From Brevibacterium limosum (GTDB lineage: Bacteria; Actinomycetota; Actinomycetes; Actinomycetales; Brevibacteriaceae): 64,000 nt of DNA. The notes under the pieces are model-generated. The model did no database searches and was not told the DNA's origin. It saw only the letters and a program-made list of their open reading frames with translations. Below, in pieces: positions 19,837 to 29,169 of this stretch (the stretch's first letter is position 1; the number at the start of each line of letters is the position of its first letter). The stretch spans positions 1,550,001 through 1,614,000 of the forward strand of contig NZ_CP050154.1 of assembly GCF_011617705.1 (NCBI RefSeq), given 5' to 3'. A program made the translations under genes and the position numbers.

Positions 19837-20210
19837 GTGAGGGAGTGCTCAGAGGACGGTGATGTTTGACTCGCTTAGTCCGGCCATCGAGGGCTGAATG
19901 TCCTTGCTTTCGAGTGGGGGTTAAATCGGTGTGGTAAACAAATCACCAATAACACGGACAGGAGCGTCCCGCAGGTAGAAGTGGGCTCGGGCCGTTAAAT
20001 TCGCTCTATCGAACGAGCGACGCAAACCAACTGGCAATTCGCCGGAAAATGCCTTGTTCCTTCGGGACACTGTATGACGATGCCGGATCGAGCAGTGGTG
20101 ATGGCACGAGTTCTCGACTATCGAGGTTTGAAATTACGGAGTTCCCTTCATTGCCGTATTCGAAGCTACCGAGCTTTGGTTCGTTGGAGTAGGACACTCG
20201 AATGGAGTTG
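19837..20210. other. AT-richer gap with a possible truncated gene end
   Basis: No complete gene. On the minus strand 20210-20006 stays open for 68 codons and ends FRRIASWFASLVR-stop. It is cut at its upstream end exactly where the IS3 element begins, so it could be the tail of a gene disrupted by the IS. I recognise no family. Confidence 0.35.
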
Positions 20211-20280
20211 GGGACTGATGCAGGGGTTTGATGACATCTCATCTGGCTTGTTCTCAAGCAAGTCTGGAAGGATAGACACC

Positions 20281-20588
20281 ATGCCACAGCCCTACCCGAA
20301 AGAGTTCCGCGATGACGTCATCCGCAGCGCACTGGGCCGGGACAAGGACACCACGATCGCCCAGACCGCCAAGGACTTCGGCATCCACGAAGGCACCATC
20401 GCGAAATGGCTCCGCCAAGCAGACATCGACGCCGGCAACAAGCCGGCAAGACCACGGACGAATCCGCCCAACTGCGAGAGCTGCGACGTCGCACTCGCCT
20501 GCTTGAACAGGAGAACGAGGCCCTGCGTCGTGCCGCCGGGTACTTGTCGCAGGCGAATCTGCCGTCAAAAGGCTCTAACCGCTCGTGA
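20281..20588 (+). pseudogene. IS3 OrfA (HTH protein), frameshifted
   Basis: The ATG at 20281 opens MPQPYPKEFRDDVIRSAL, a helix-turn-helix of the HTH_Tnp_1 type (TIAQTAKDFGIHEGTIAKWL). After DAGNKP the frame is lost: the expected leucine-zipper part (SAQLRELRRRTRLLEQENEAL) continues in another frame to the stop at 20588. A single missing G in the run at about 20452 explains this. The inverted copy at 24651 has the same lesion. Confidence 0.85.
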
Positions 20589-21505
20589 GAGAGCTCGCCG
20601 CCGACGGGACCCCCGTGGCGGTGCCAGAGGGGGTACCTCCCGCTCGAGAGTGGAGCGCGCGGGGAGCGGGTCTTGAAGCTCTCTAGCCAGCCCTACTACC
20701 GATGGCTGGCTTCCCCGGTCCCTGAAGCCGATATTGTCGAGGCCTATCGAGCCAACGCCCTGTTCGATGCCCATGCCGACGATCAGGATTTCGGGTACCG
20801 GTACCTGGCCGACGAGACCGAGGCGGCCGGTGAACCCATGGCAGTGCGCACCGCTTGGCGGTTGTGCTCGGACAACTCGTGGTTCGCGGTTTTCGGAAGG
20901 GCCCGAGTCAAGAACGGTAAGAGGCCGGGCCCGTCGGCTCATGACGATCTGCGCATCATCACTGATGCCGATGGGCGCACCCGCCACGAGTTCCGAACCG
21001 ATGGCCCGAATCAGCTCTGCCTCAACGATATAACGGAGCACCACACCGATGAAGGCAGGCTGTGCTTGTGCGCGTTCAAGGACATCTACTCTTCGCGCAT
21101 CGTCGGCTACTCGATCAGCTCAAGGATGAAGGCCCAGCTGTCAATGCCCTCGAGATGGCTGTGGTCCGTCGCGGCGGAGATGTGACCGGGAGTGTGATGC
21201 ACTCCGATCGCGGCAGCCAATTCAGGTCGAAGAAATTCACTCGCGCCCTGGACTGCCGCGGCATCGTCGGGTCGATGGGCAGGGTCGGCGCGGCTGGTGA
21301 CAATGCTGCGATGGAGTCCTTCTTCGCCCTGGTTCGGAAGAACGTCCTCGACCGTCGCTGGTGGGCGAGCCGGGAGCAGTTGAGAATCGCGGTCGTGACG
21401 TGGATCGAGCGGACGTATCATCGGCGTCGGCGGCAAGCCCGGTTGGGTCGTTTGACACCTGTTGAGTACGAAGCAATTATTGAGTCACCTGCAGTCGCAG
21501 CCTGA
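20585..21505 (+). pseudogene. IS3 OrfB transposase, with an insertion and a frameshift
   Basis: The frame starts at GTG 20585 (VRELAADGTPVAV) but is disrupted by about 43 foreign bases at 20622-20664, then resumes as LKLSSQPYYRWLASPV. The DDE core follows: the first Asp in LNDITEHHT, then a second frameshift near 21140, then HSDRGSQF and AAMESFFALV with the remaining Asp and Glu, ending at 21505. At least two lesions make it non-functional. Confidence 0.85.
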
Positions 21506-21526
21506 CACCCCGCTTGTCACCCCTCC

Positions 21527-21790
21527 TTGCGTCGCGTTCTTGCCCGTCTCCGTAAAGCCAGCGACGCCTGCGCCGACGTTTACTCCTACTTCGATAGTCG
21601 TCTCAGCTCTAGATCCACGCCGTCTCCGCGACGTGCTATGGAAGGTGAAGAGGGCCTACTGAAGCGATCAACGGTCGCTCGGCCATCTGCGTGGGATCGC
21701 CCCAGGGCCTCCGCAACCGCGGTAACTACGGCCATCCGATTGTTGCTCCACGTTGGAGGGCTGGGAGCTCTTCTACAGCCGCATTTATGA
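21527..21790 (+). pseudogene. C-terminal remnant of an ISL3-type transposase
   Basis: Translation gives LARLRKASDACADVYSYFDSR, then after a scrambled stretch RLLLHVGGLGALLQPHL and a stop. In the second frame pieces corresponding to a PTEAINGR / LRGIALGFRNRGNYA motif are recognisable. This is the C-terminal end of an ISL3-family transposase different from the one at 10468. The N-terminal and catalytic parts are absent. Confidence 0.7.
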
Positions 21791-21828
21791 AGAGCTGCTA
21801 GAGTTGTGGAACTCATGCTGGTACGGCG

Positions 21829-21868
21829 CGGGCCGCGGACATTTCTAGTCTGAGAGGTCCGCGGCCCG
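21829..21868 (-). terminator. GC-rich hairpin, probable terminator of the hydrolase operon
   Basis: A perfect 12-bp stem (21829-21840 with 21857-21868, CGGGCCGCGGAC) with a 16-nt loop lies 54 bases beyond the minus-strand hydrolase stop. Only a weak T-rich context is present, so strand and efficiency are uncertain. Confidence 0.6.
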
Positions 21869-21922
21869 TTGTTAGTAAGTGAGCGCTACCAGCGCTACGT
21901 GGAACTGTCGCCCACTGGTTGG

Positions 21923-22789
21923 TTAGATCCTGGTAGCGGATTTCTTCTTGTCCTCGACGATTTCGAGGGCGCGCTTGAGATAGGTCCTGAACACGGCGTG
22001 GTTCTCGCTCATCGGGAAGTGGCCAATCTCTTTCATTTCGATGAACTCTGCGTTGCGGATCTCGCTGGCGGTCCTGGCGCCGTCCTCAGGCGTTGTGAGG
22101 TAGTCGTACTCGCCATTCATAATGACTACTGCGCAGTGGTCGGTATCGATCTCTTCGAGCTTCCCACGCAGGTCGTGATCCGCTGAGTAGAAGTGTAGAT
22201 CGCCTTTGAAAGATTCGGAGCCTTGGGAGTAGTAGAACCAGGTTTTCCACCGGTCCGCGTCAGGGGACTGAGGTGCCATGAGGTCCCATGTGCCACTGGC
22301 GCAGACTTGAGCGGCGTTGGCATGTGGATGGTGCCACCAATCCAAGTAGAATCCGGGGGAGTAGTCTGCGCCTTCGACAGAGATCACTGCGTCGAAGCGT
22401 TCCGGATTTCGATAAGCGAGCTGTAGACCGATGTTACCTCCGAAGGACGACCCCATGAAAATCGGGTTTTCCAGTTCTAACTCGTCGCATAGAGCAATAA
22501 TGAAATTGGCGTAGTGGTCGGCTGAGAGCTTGTATTCCTCCTTCCACCATTCAGAGTTCTCAGGTGGGTCCGATTTGCCGTGGCGGGGGAGATCATAAGC
22601 GATGACCCTGTAATTGGCGGTAACTTCTTCGTCTTCCAATAGTCCGCGCCATTGGTGGTTATGGGCACCTGCGGTGTGCTGGCAGACGAGCGGCTGTCCG
22701 GTGCCATTTTCGAGATAGAACACCTTGTATTCTAGTCCGTCGACATCGACGGTGACATAGTGGCCGGTAACCGGTGAAATTCTAGTCAT
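21923..22789 (-). CDS. Alpha/beta-fold hydrolase
   Basis: A 288-aa cytoplasmic hydrolase without a signal peptide. The nucleophile elbow is GSSFGG (Ser about 115), the acid is probably Asp in NGEYDYLT, and the His is in IGHFPMSE near the C-terminus. The oxyanion region is CQHTAGAHNHQW. The cap domain is rich in Trp and Tyr. The family covers C-C hydrolases, esterases and dehalogenases. It lies 36 bases downstream of an SCP2-like gene in the same direction, and both face a LysR regulator. The module is flanked by IS copies and is less GC-rich than the host core, which suggests transfer of a small catabolic unit. Confidence 0.82.
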   Translation of the reverse strand: MTRISPVTGHYVTVDVDGLEYKVFYLENGTGQPLVCQHTAGAHNHQWRGLLEDEEVTANYRVIAYDLPRHGKSDPPENSEWWKEEYKLSADHYANFIIALCDELELENPIFMGSSFGGNIGLQLAYRNPERFDAVISVEGADYSPGFYLDWWHHPHANAAQVCASGTWDLMAPQSPDADRWKTWFYYSQGSESFKGDLHFYSADHDLRGKLEEIDTDHCAVVIMNGEYDYLTTPEDGARTASEIRNAEFIEMKEIGHFPMSENHAVFRTYLKRALEIVEDKKKSATRI

Positions 22790-22825
22790 GAGTTTTGCTC
22801 CTTGTTACAGGGAAAGTCGGTTAGG

Positions 22826-23245
22826 TCAGGAAGTGGGGCAGGGCACGCCTGTGGTGCGGAGTAGTTCAATTTGGCGAGTTACGCAGCGCAGGTTCTGCAT
22901 CAGGATGAGGATTTCGCCTTCAAGTCGCATGTCTCGACGAAACGTTGCGGCCCATATACCGTGGAACATCGGATTGGGGGTCTCCTTGCTGAATTCCCGC
23001 CAGGTGGCCGCGCTTGCTTTAATCGAGAATTGGTACGCGACATCTAGCGGACCAGGATCGACGGCGATTTCGGCAACTTTGCCAGCGTTCATCCGTATGA
23101 CGAACAGATGCTCCTCCATGTCTAAAAGGAAGGAACATGTGAAGTATTTCCCATGCGCGCCGATTTCGGGATCGTGATCGTTGGCTCGGGTGAACGCGGC
23201 AACCCATTCCTGGGCCGACGGCGTTGTACTAGTAGTAGAAGTCAT
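22826..23245 (-). CDS. SCP2-like (sterol carrier fold) protein
   Basis: A 139-aa protein. The pattern of a short N-terminal helix, strands FTCSFLLDMEEHLFVIRMNAG (with the SCP2-type hydrophobic core) and a helix ending near RQIELL resembles bacterial SCP2 sterol-binding domain proteins, which bind acyl or hydrophobic ligands. The assignment is by fold pattern and moderate. The ATG at 23245 (MTSTTSTTPSAQEW) is chosen; an open frame extends to 23500 but overlaps the divergent LysR gene. It is the first gene of an operon with the hydrolase, probably presenting or binding its substrate. Confidence 0.65.
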   Translation of the reverse strand: MTSTTSTTPSAQEWVAAFTRANDHDPEIGAHGKYFTCSFLLDMEEHLFVIRMNAGKVAEIAVDPGPLDVAYQFSIKASAATWREFSKETPNPMFHGIWAATFRRDMRLEGEILILMQNLRCVTRQIELLRTTGVPCPTS

Positions 23246-23397
23246 CTCGTATTCCTTATCGCCTGATGTTGTGAGCGGGCATCTATTGCCCTTCTCAGTA
23301 GATCGCGATCTTCGTCGCAACGTCCAAGACTCCTTTCCGATGCGGCGATAGGCGGAAACTATTGACCGGTTAGATGGAGGAGATATAAGATTTAGCC

Positions 23398-24366
23398 ATG
23401 CAGCCACCCTTCGAGTTGCGGGTTTTGCGCTACTTTGTCGCTGTTGCCGAGGAGTTGCACTTTGGACGCGCCGCCGCCCGGCTTCACATCGCACAGCCAT
23501 CTTTGAGTGTTCAAATTCGGAATCTCGAACGCGCAGTTAACGCGCCTTTATTAAGCCGAAACAGTCGCACTGTGGCCCTGACTGCTGCTGGAGAGGTGCT
23601 TTTGAATCGTTCGCGGGAGCTTCTGGCTGCCGCTGACGAAGCAGCACTCCTCACTAAACAGGCAGCCAGGGAGCCCAACCGAAAGCTGGTCGTAGGCTTT
23701 CAGGCGAACGCAGCAGCGGAACTTACTCCCACCATCATGGAGTCTTACCGTCGCACCAATCCGCGTGTCGAGGTCGAAATGCGCTCATATTCCTTTGACG
23801 ACCCGACGGCCGGGCTGTCGGACGGCAGTTCCGACGTCGCATTTGTCCGGCCGCCCCTCCCAGAGTTCGAGAACCTTCGGGTGGTTGCGTTGTTCACTGA
23901 GCCTAGGGTTCTGGCGGTGTCTGAAACCTCCGAGCTTGCCCGTCATTCCTCGGTCCATGTCGATGAGCTGCTGGATGAGCCCTTCGTCGCTCGGTGTGCC
24001 CCGGATGTGTGGCGGGACTTCTGGTTGGCTACTGACTTCCGCCACAACCACGCGCCTGTCATCGGCTCGGAGGTTAGCTCCGTTGATGAGTGTTTCGAAG
24101 CCATTCTTAGCCAGAAGGGCATCGCTTTCACTCAGGCCTCCACCGAGCGATTTTATGGCCGACCGGGTCTGACTTTCGTCCCCGTGACCGGGATCGCCCC
24201 CTCCACTCTTGGTGTGGCATGGCGACAGGATAACGAACATTGGATAACACGAGCTTTCGTTGAAGTAGCCAGGTATGCTGCACTGAACACACCTCTTCCG
24301 CAGGCCTCCCCGCTATCTGCCTCAGGCTTTGGACATTTCGGCACCACGACTGAGTCAGACGGGTAG
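23398..24366 (+). CDS. LysR-family transcriptional regulator
   Basis: A 322-aa regulator. The winged helix covers about 5-64 (FGRAAARLHIAQPSLSVQIR), and the effector domain about 90-295 contains the usual VGFQ and DVAFVRPPLP strands. The start is in a 152-bp divergent region with the SCP2-hydrolase operon, which contains the palindrome ATCGCGAT and is the likely target site. The inducer is unknown. Confidence 0.85.
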   Translation: MQPPFELRVLRYFVAVAEELHFGRAAARLHIAQPSLSVQIRNLERAVNAPLLSRNSRTVALTAAGEVLLNRSRELLAAADEAALLTKQAAREPNRKLVVGFQANAAAELTPTIMESYRRTNPRVEVEMRSYSFDDPTAGLSDGSSDVAFVRPPLPEFENLRVVALFTEPRVLAVSETSELARHSSVHVDELLDEPFVARCAPDVWRDFWLATDFRHNHAPVIGSEVSSVDECFEAILSQKGIAFTQASTERFYGRPGLTFVPVTGIAPSTLGVAWRQDNEHWITRAFVEVARYAALNTPLPQASPLSASGFGHFGTTTESDG

Positions 24367-24650
24367 AACGTAGGCTTCTCCGCTATATCGGAGCAACTCG
24401 GTCCAACGTGCTTCAAGGACCACCGTCGTGCAATCGGTGATTGAAAGTTCTTTCGAGTTACTGCTCTGATTGGCATTGCGGCCTTCTGTGGACAGGAATC
24501 GCTCGAAGACGATGTGTTCGGTAGCTTGCAGCATTGGGCGGGACTCGTGCGAGCAGAGGTGTCATGTTCATTATGGGGCTCCTTGGTGGCTTGTCTGGGC
24601 TGGCCCTTGCGAGCGGTAGACCTTCGGGGGTCGCCAGTCGACAGTCAGAA
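24367..24650. other. Gap without a recognisable gene
   Basis: These 284 bases lie between the LysR gene and the second IS3 fragment. I see no supported gene, RNA or repeat; it is probably IS debris. Confidence 0.4.
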
Positions 24651-24954
24651 TCTCCTGTCCAAGCAGGCGAGTGCGACGTCGCAGCTCCCGCAGTTGGGCG
24701 GATTCGTCCGTGGTCTTGCCGGCTTGTTGCCGGCGTCGATGTCTGCTTGGCGGAGCCATTTCGCGATGGTGCCTTCGTGGATGCCGAAGTCCTTGGCGGT
24801 CTGGGCGATCGTGGTGTCCTTGTCCCGGCCCAGTGCGCTGCGGATGACGTCATCGCGGAACTCTTTCGGGTAGGGCTGTGGCGCGGTGTCTATCCTTCCA
24901 GACTTGCTTGAGAACAAGCCAGATGAGATGTCATCAAACCCCTGCATCAGTCCC
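24651..24954 (-). mobile_element. IS3-family left-end fragment (copy 2, inverted)
   Basis: This is the reverse complement of 20211 to about 20514 with very few differences. It covers the IS end, the leader and the first two thirds of orfA (start codon changed to GCG), including the same missing G near GNKP. The rest of the element is gone. Together with copy 1 it brackets the hydrolase module in opposite orientation. Confidence 0.85.
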
Positions 24955-25281
24955 TCTGCTCAGCGATCGAGCTTCTGCTTGTGCTGACTGCGCCCCAGCT
25001 CCGTTGGCTGGAGACGTTCATCTTCCCCGAGTTGAACGACGACATTGGCTCTCGAGCCAATCCGGTCCTCCCGTTAGGGACGGCAGGTTCGAGTCTGTCA
25101 ACTGAAGGGTGTGAAGCGAGGGACTGGCTTCGACACGCACCCCACCACCTTGATGCACTGCAAACTCTCAATCTCAGCCAGCTCTGCCGAAGTGGGCATC
25201 AATTAGGCTGGGGACGGCGAACCGCTGTCGCTGCACAGCAACACCGCCGTGCATCTGATCGAACGACGGAAGGGCTGACGG
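24955..25281. other. Gap with no supported gene
   Basis: These 327 bases separate the IS3 fragment from the AarF-like gene. GC content returns to the host level toward the right end. The only sites I can point to are upstream of the GTG at 25282 (GGAAGGGCTGACGG). Confidence 0.5.
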
Positions 25282-27297
25282 GTGACGATCCTCTACACCA
25301 TCGGACTGGGCGTCCTCAGCGCGCTCATCGTCGGATTCCTCGTCCGGCGGATGATGCTCACCGGCACCGGAGCCGCCCGCAACACCATCGTCTCCCTCAT
25401 CATGGGCCTCTCGATCTGGCCCATCACCCTCCAGGCCTACAAACTCCTCGGCATCTCCGAATCCGACCAGTACCCGAACCTGTCGATGAGCTTCCCCGCC
25501 ATCATGGTCTTCCTGCTGCTCTTTGCCTGGTTCATCGTCATCCAGATGTTCGTTCTCCTCGCGATCGAACTCATCATGCCCTCGGGCACCCTGAGCTCAC
25601 TCATCCGCAATGCGCCGAAGATCCCCACCTGGTATCGCCGCGTCAACCGCCTGGCCCAGATCCAGAAGATCCTCATCAAATTCGGCCTCTCCCGCTACCT
25701 TCGGCCCAGAATCCCCACCCTCCGTGTCTCCCTCCGAGAGATCGCCGCCACCACCCGTGACGCCCTGGCCGCCTCGGGAGTCACGTTCATCAAACTCGGC
25801 CAGTTCATCGCCACCCGCGGTGACATGATCCCTCACGAATTCGTCGAGGAGTTCTCCACCCTCCAGGCCGGGGTGAAGCCCGTTCCCTTCGCCGAGGTGA
25901 AGGACCAACTCGAGACCGAATGGGGCCGTCCCGTCGCCGAGGTGTTCGCCGAGTTCGATGAGAAGCCCTTCGCAGGTGCCTCCGTCGCTCAGGTCCATCG
26001 CGCCGTCACCTGGGAAGGTCGCGCGGTCGCGGTAAAGGTGCAGCGGCCGAAGATCCGCAAACAGGTCCGCGCGGACTGCGATATCGTCCTCACCTTGGCC
26101 GACCGCCTCGATCGCACCACTGACTGGGCGAAGAAGATCGGCATCGCGAAGCTCGCGCGCAGCTTCGTCGATTCCCTGCAGGGTGAGCTCGACTATCGCG
26201 GCGAGCTCGTCCACATCGAGGCGCTTCGCCTCGCCGATGAGTCCGGCCGGTCGACGACGAAGACCGAGTCTGTCGTCCATATCCCCCACGTGTACAAGGA
26301 GCTGTCCGGCGAGTTCGTCATTGTCATGGACCTTGTCGAGGGTTCCCCTCTGTCCCACGGCGCCGAGGTGGTCGACCACCTCTCCGAAATCGCGCGCAGA
26401 GAGATCGCCCAGGACCTCTTCCTCATGGTTGTCCGCCAGGTGCTCGGCAAGGGCATCTTCCACGCCGACCTCCACCCCGGAAACATCGTCGTCTCGAGCG
26501 CGGGCCGTGTTGGCCTCGTCGACTTCGGTGCCGTCGGCCGCATCGACAAACGCGACCGTCGAGCAATCGCACTGCTGCTCATGGCCTTCGACTCGCAGAA
26601 CTCGCAGGCGGCGACCGCTGCAATCCTCGACCTGCTCGGCACGCCGAGCGAGGTGAACCTGCGAGAGCTGCAGCGTGAGATCGGACAGATCATGCTCAAA
26701 TACGGAGACGGGGCACCGGGCTCGACCTCGGCGGCATTGTTCGGCGAGCTCATCGATTTCGTCGTCGATTTCGGTTTCCCGATGCCGGCCTCTGTGGCGA
26801 CAGCGTTCCGTGCCATCAGCACCCTCGAAGGGTCGATCACCCGGCTGGTGCCTGAACTCAATCTGCTGGCGCTCGTGACCCAGAACGGCAAGACACTGCT
26901 GCGCGAGGTCGGGGGACTGGGAGTCGACCGACACGAGATGACGCTCTACGCGGCAGCGACCGCGCCCCAGATCGCCGAGCTGCCCGGGCAGATCTCGCGC
27001 ATCGCCGGTCACCTGCAGGACGGTACGCTCGACGTCGGCACAAGTGGCCTCAACATCGCGACCATCAAGAATCTGCTGGTCTCCACCGTCGAGCAGTTCA
27101 TTCAGGTGATCGTCTCGACGGCACTCATCCTCGGTGGTGTGATCCTCATGGCTGCCGACTTCGGGCCTGCTTTGGCGCCAGAACTCAAACTCTTCACGTA
27201 CTTCGGCGCGTGGATGCTCCTCGCTGGCAGCGTCATAGCGGCGTTGGTCCTCGCACCGGCACTCAGGCAGCGCATGACGTGGGAAGGGCTGGGGTAG
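25282..27297 (+). CDS. ABC1/AarF/UbiB family kinase-like protein
   Basis: A 671-aa membrane-associated atypical kinase/ATPase. The ABC1 core spans about 150-480 with the family-specific KxGQ motif (VTFIKLGQFIATRGDMIP), the Ala-rich loop replacing the usual glycine-rich loop (FAGASVAQVHRA), VAVKVQRP with the ATP lysine, HADLHPGNI and the DFG motif LVDFGAVG. The protein has unusual extra hydrophobic helices at the N-terminus (about 5-22, 37-55, 70-98) and a helix pair at the C-terminus (about 600-625, 640-660). In other bacteria the family supports quinone or isoprenoid-lipid metabolism. Start is GTG. It is monocistronic and convergent with the peptide ABC operon. Confidence 0.88.
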   Translation: MTILYTIGLGVLSALIVGFLVRRMMLTGTGAARNTIVSLIMGLSIWPITLQAYKLLGISESDQYPNLSMSFPAIMVFLLLFAWFIVIQMFVLLAIELIMPSGTLSSLIRNAPKIPTWYRRVNRLAQIQKILIKFGLSRYLRPRIPTLRVSLREIAATTRDALAASGVTFIKLGQFIATRGDMIPHEFVEEFSTLQAGVKPVPFAEVKDQLETEWGRPVAEVFAEFDEKPFAGASVAQVHRAVTWEGRAVAVKVQRPKIRKQVRADCDIVLTLADRLDRTTDWAKKIGIAKLARSFVDSLQGELDYRGELVHIEALRLADESGRSTTKTESVVHIPHVYKELSGEFVIVMDLVEGSPLSHGAEVVDHLSEIARREIAQDLFLMVVRQVLGKGIFHADLHPGNIVVSSAGRVGLVDFGAVGRIDKRDRRAIALLLMAFDSQNSQAATAAILDLLGTPSEVNLRELQREIGQIMLKYGDGAPGSTSAALFGELIDFVVDFGFPMPASVATAFRAISTLEGSITRLVPELNLLALVTQNGKTLLREVGGLGVDRHEMTLYAAATAPQIAELPGQISRIAGHLQDGTLDVGTSGLNIATIKNLLVSTVEQFIQVIVSTALILGGVILMAADFGPALAPELKLFTYFGAWMLLAGSVIAALVLAPALRQRMTWEGLG

Positions 27298-27352
27298 CCG
27301 CCACCGGCTGAGGACTCCCAACCAATCCTCGGCGTCGATGGCACTTAGGCAC

Positions 27353-28249
27353 CTATTCGGTTGCCACGAAGTGGCCGCCTCCCAGATCCTGAAGTGTCAC
27401 CTTTTCGGGTCCTTGATCCTCAGGCCAAACAGGGCTGGGGATCTCTCCGGCGATGAGAGCCCGTTCGCGCCGCTGACCGGGATCGGCGATCGGTGCGGCA
27501 TCCATGAGTCGCTGAGTGTAGGAGTGCTGCGGGTTCTCGAACACCTGCCGGCGAGGTCCCATTTCGACGATCTGGCCCAGATACATGACGGCGACGCGGT
27601 GGGCGATGCGTTCGACGACGGCCAGGTCGTGGCTGACGAAGAGATAGGACAGTTCGAACTCCTGCTGCAACTCGATCATGAGGTTGAGGACTGTGGCACG
27701 GACGGAGACGTCCAACGCTGACACGGCTTCATCCGCCACGATGAGACTGGGGTTGAGCGTGAGCGCGCGAGCGATGCAGATGCGCTGCCGCTGTCCGCCG
27801 GAGAACTGGTGCGGGTACTTCCGCATGTCATCGGCACTGAGCCCGACGAGTTCGAACAGCTCGGCGACACGGTCATCGGCATGACTGTTCGACGCGGCCC
27901 GGTTCAGGCGCAGCGGATCGCCGACGATCTTGCCCACGGTCTTGCGCGGATTGAGACTGGCGAAGGGGTCTTGGAAGATCATCTGCAGATGGCGGCGGTG
28001 CGGCCGGAGCTCCTTCGTCCTCAGCTCGGTGATATCGGTGTCGAGCAGCTTGATCGTTCCACTGTCGGGCTTCTGCAGTCGCATGGCCAGGTTCGCCAAT
28101 GTGGTCTTGCCGCAGCCGCTCTCACCGACGAGCGCGAAGGTCTCGGCGCTGTTGACGTGAAAGCTGACGTCTTCGACAGCATGGACCCGCATACCACCGG
28201 AGAGCGAGAAACCCTTGACCAGATTGTCGACATCGAGAATTCTCGTCAT
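27353..28249 (-). CDS. Peptide/nickel ABC transporter ATPase, OppF/DppF type
   Basis: A 298-aa ATP-binding subunit. Walker A is GESGCGKTT, the signature is FSGGQRQR, and Walker B is [12 protein letters not shown]. The C-terminal oligopeptide extension ends in HSYTQRLMDAAPIADP, typical of the family. It is the last gene of the minus-strand operon and its start is 3 bases from the next gene's stop. Confidence 0.9.
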   Translation of the reverse strand: MTRILDVDNLVKGFSLSGGMRVHAVEDVSFHVNSAETFALVGESGCGKTTLANLAMRLQKPDSGTIKLLDTDITELRTKELRPHRRHLQMIFQDPFASLNPRKTVGKIVGDPLRLNRAASNSHADDRVAELFELVGLSADDMRKYPHQFSGGQRQRICIARALTLNPSLIVADEAVSALDVSVRATVLNLMIELQQEFELSYLFVSHDLAVVERIAHRVAVMYLGQIVEMGPRRQVFENPQHSYTQRLMDAAPIADPGQRRERALIAGEIPSPVWPEDQGPEKVTLQDLGGGHFVATE

Positions 28250-28251
28250 CG

Positions 28252-29169
28252 TCAGACCTCTTCCTTATCGAGGTGGAACAGTGCGGGGGAGTCAGTGCCG
28301 TTCATCGATCCCAATTTCGGAACAGCGCTGAGGAGCTTCTTCGTGTACGGATGCTGAGGACTGTGGAAGATGCTCTCAACGCTGCCGGTTTCGATGGCGT
28401 GGGACTTCCGCATGACCAAGATCCGGTCGGCGATCTCGGCCACCACGCCCATATCGTGGGTGATGAAGATGATCCCGGCATCGAGGTCGTTCTTCAGCTC
28501 ACGCAGCAGAGCGAGAATCTGTGCTTGGATCGTCACATCCAATGCGGTGGTCGGTTCATCGGCGATGAGGACCTTCGGCTGACACGCCAGGGCCATGGCG
28601 ATGACGACGCGCTGGCGCATGCCACCTGACATCTGATGGGGGTATTGGCGCGCACGCCGTTCAGGTTCCGGAATGCGCACCCGTTCCATGAGTTCGATGA
28701 CACCCTTCTTCGCTTCCCTTCGCGACAGGCCTTTGTGGACTCGCAGCACTTCCGCGAGCTGGTTGCCCACCGAGTACACGGGATTGAGCGAGGTCAACGG
28801 CTCCTGGAAGATCATTGCGATGTCGTTGCCTCGGATGGTGCGCATCGTCGATTCGGAAGCGGTGCGCAGGTCGATGATGTCTCCGTCGGCTCGGCTGAAG
28901 CACATCTGACCGTCGGTGACCTTTCCCGATGAAGAGAGCTCGACGAGTCGCATGATGGCCAGAGAGGTCACTGACTTTCCTGAACCGGATTCGCCGACGA
29001 TGGCCAGGACCTCACCGGCGCTGACGTCGAAGGAGATATCGTCGACGGCAGTGTTGTCCTGGAATCTCACCGAGAGGTTCTTCACCGACAGGATCGGAGG
29101 CACCTCGTGTCCGGAGACGTTCGGGGTCGGCGAGACTTCGTCAGGCGATGTGATCGCTGCAGTGTTCAT
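28252..29169 (-). CDS. Peptide/nickel ABC transporter ATPase, OppD/DppD type
   Basis: A 305-aa ATP-binding subunit. Walker [11 protein letters not shown]-loop [14 protein letters not shown], signature MSGGMRQR, Walker [13 protein letters not shown] and the C-terminal motif [12 protein letters not shown] identify it. A 25-residue hydrophilic N-terminal extension precedes the nucleotide-binding domain. It overlaps the permease gene by four bases. Confidence 0.9.
   Translation of the reverse strand: MNTAAITSPDEVSPTPNVSGHEVPPILSVKNLSVRFQDNTAVDDISFDVSAGEVLAIVGESGSGKSVTSLAIMRLVELSSSGKVTDGQMCFSRADGDIIDLRTASESTMRTIRGNDIAMIFQEPLTSLNPVYSVGNQLAEVLRVHKGLSRREAKKGVIELMERVRIPEPERRARQYPHQMSGGMRQRVVIAMALACQPKVLIADEPTTALDVTIQAQILALLRELKNDLDAGIIFITHDMGVVAEIADRILVMRKSHAIETGSVESIFHSPQHPYTKKLLSAVPKLGSMNGTDSPALFHLDKEEV

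Larger units (their letters stand above)
20211..21505 (+). mobile_element. IS3-family insertion sequence, decayed (copy 1)
   Basis: The left end is set by the start of identity with the inverted copy at 24651-24954 (GGGACTGATGCAGGGG). The element holds orfA and orfB of the IS3 type, both broken. The right end is not resolved; I see no convincing inverted repeat after 21505. Confidence 0.75.

Noticed and set aside
20585-21505. Programmed frameshifting as the explanation of the IS3 breaks
   Set aside because: IS3 elements shift at the end of orfA. Here the shift is in the middle of orfA, and orfB has an inserted segment and another break, so decay is simpler.
25070-25110. GGTTCGAGTCTGT, looking like a tRNA T-loop
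   Set aside because: The stem pairing is poor, the spacing is wrong, and no D-arm, anticodon arm or acceptor stem can be built around it.
25597-27321. 574-codon frame antisense to the AarF-like gene
   Set aside because: No family motif, biased composition, and the plus strand has full ABC1 motifs.
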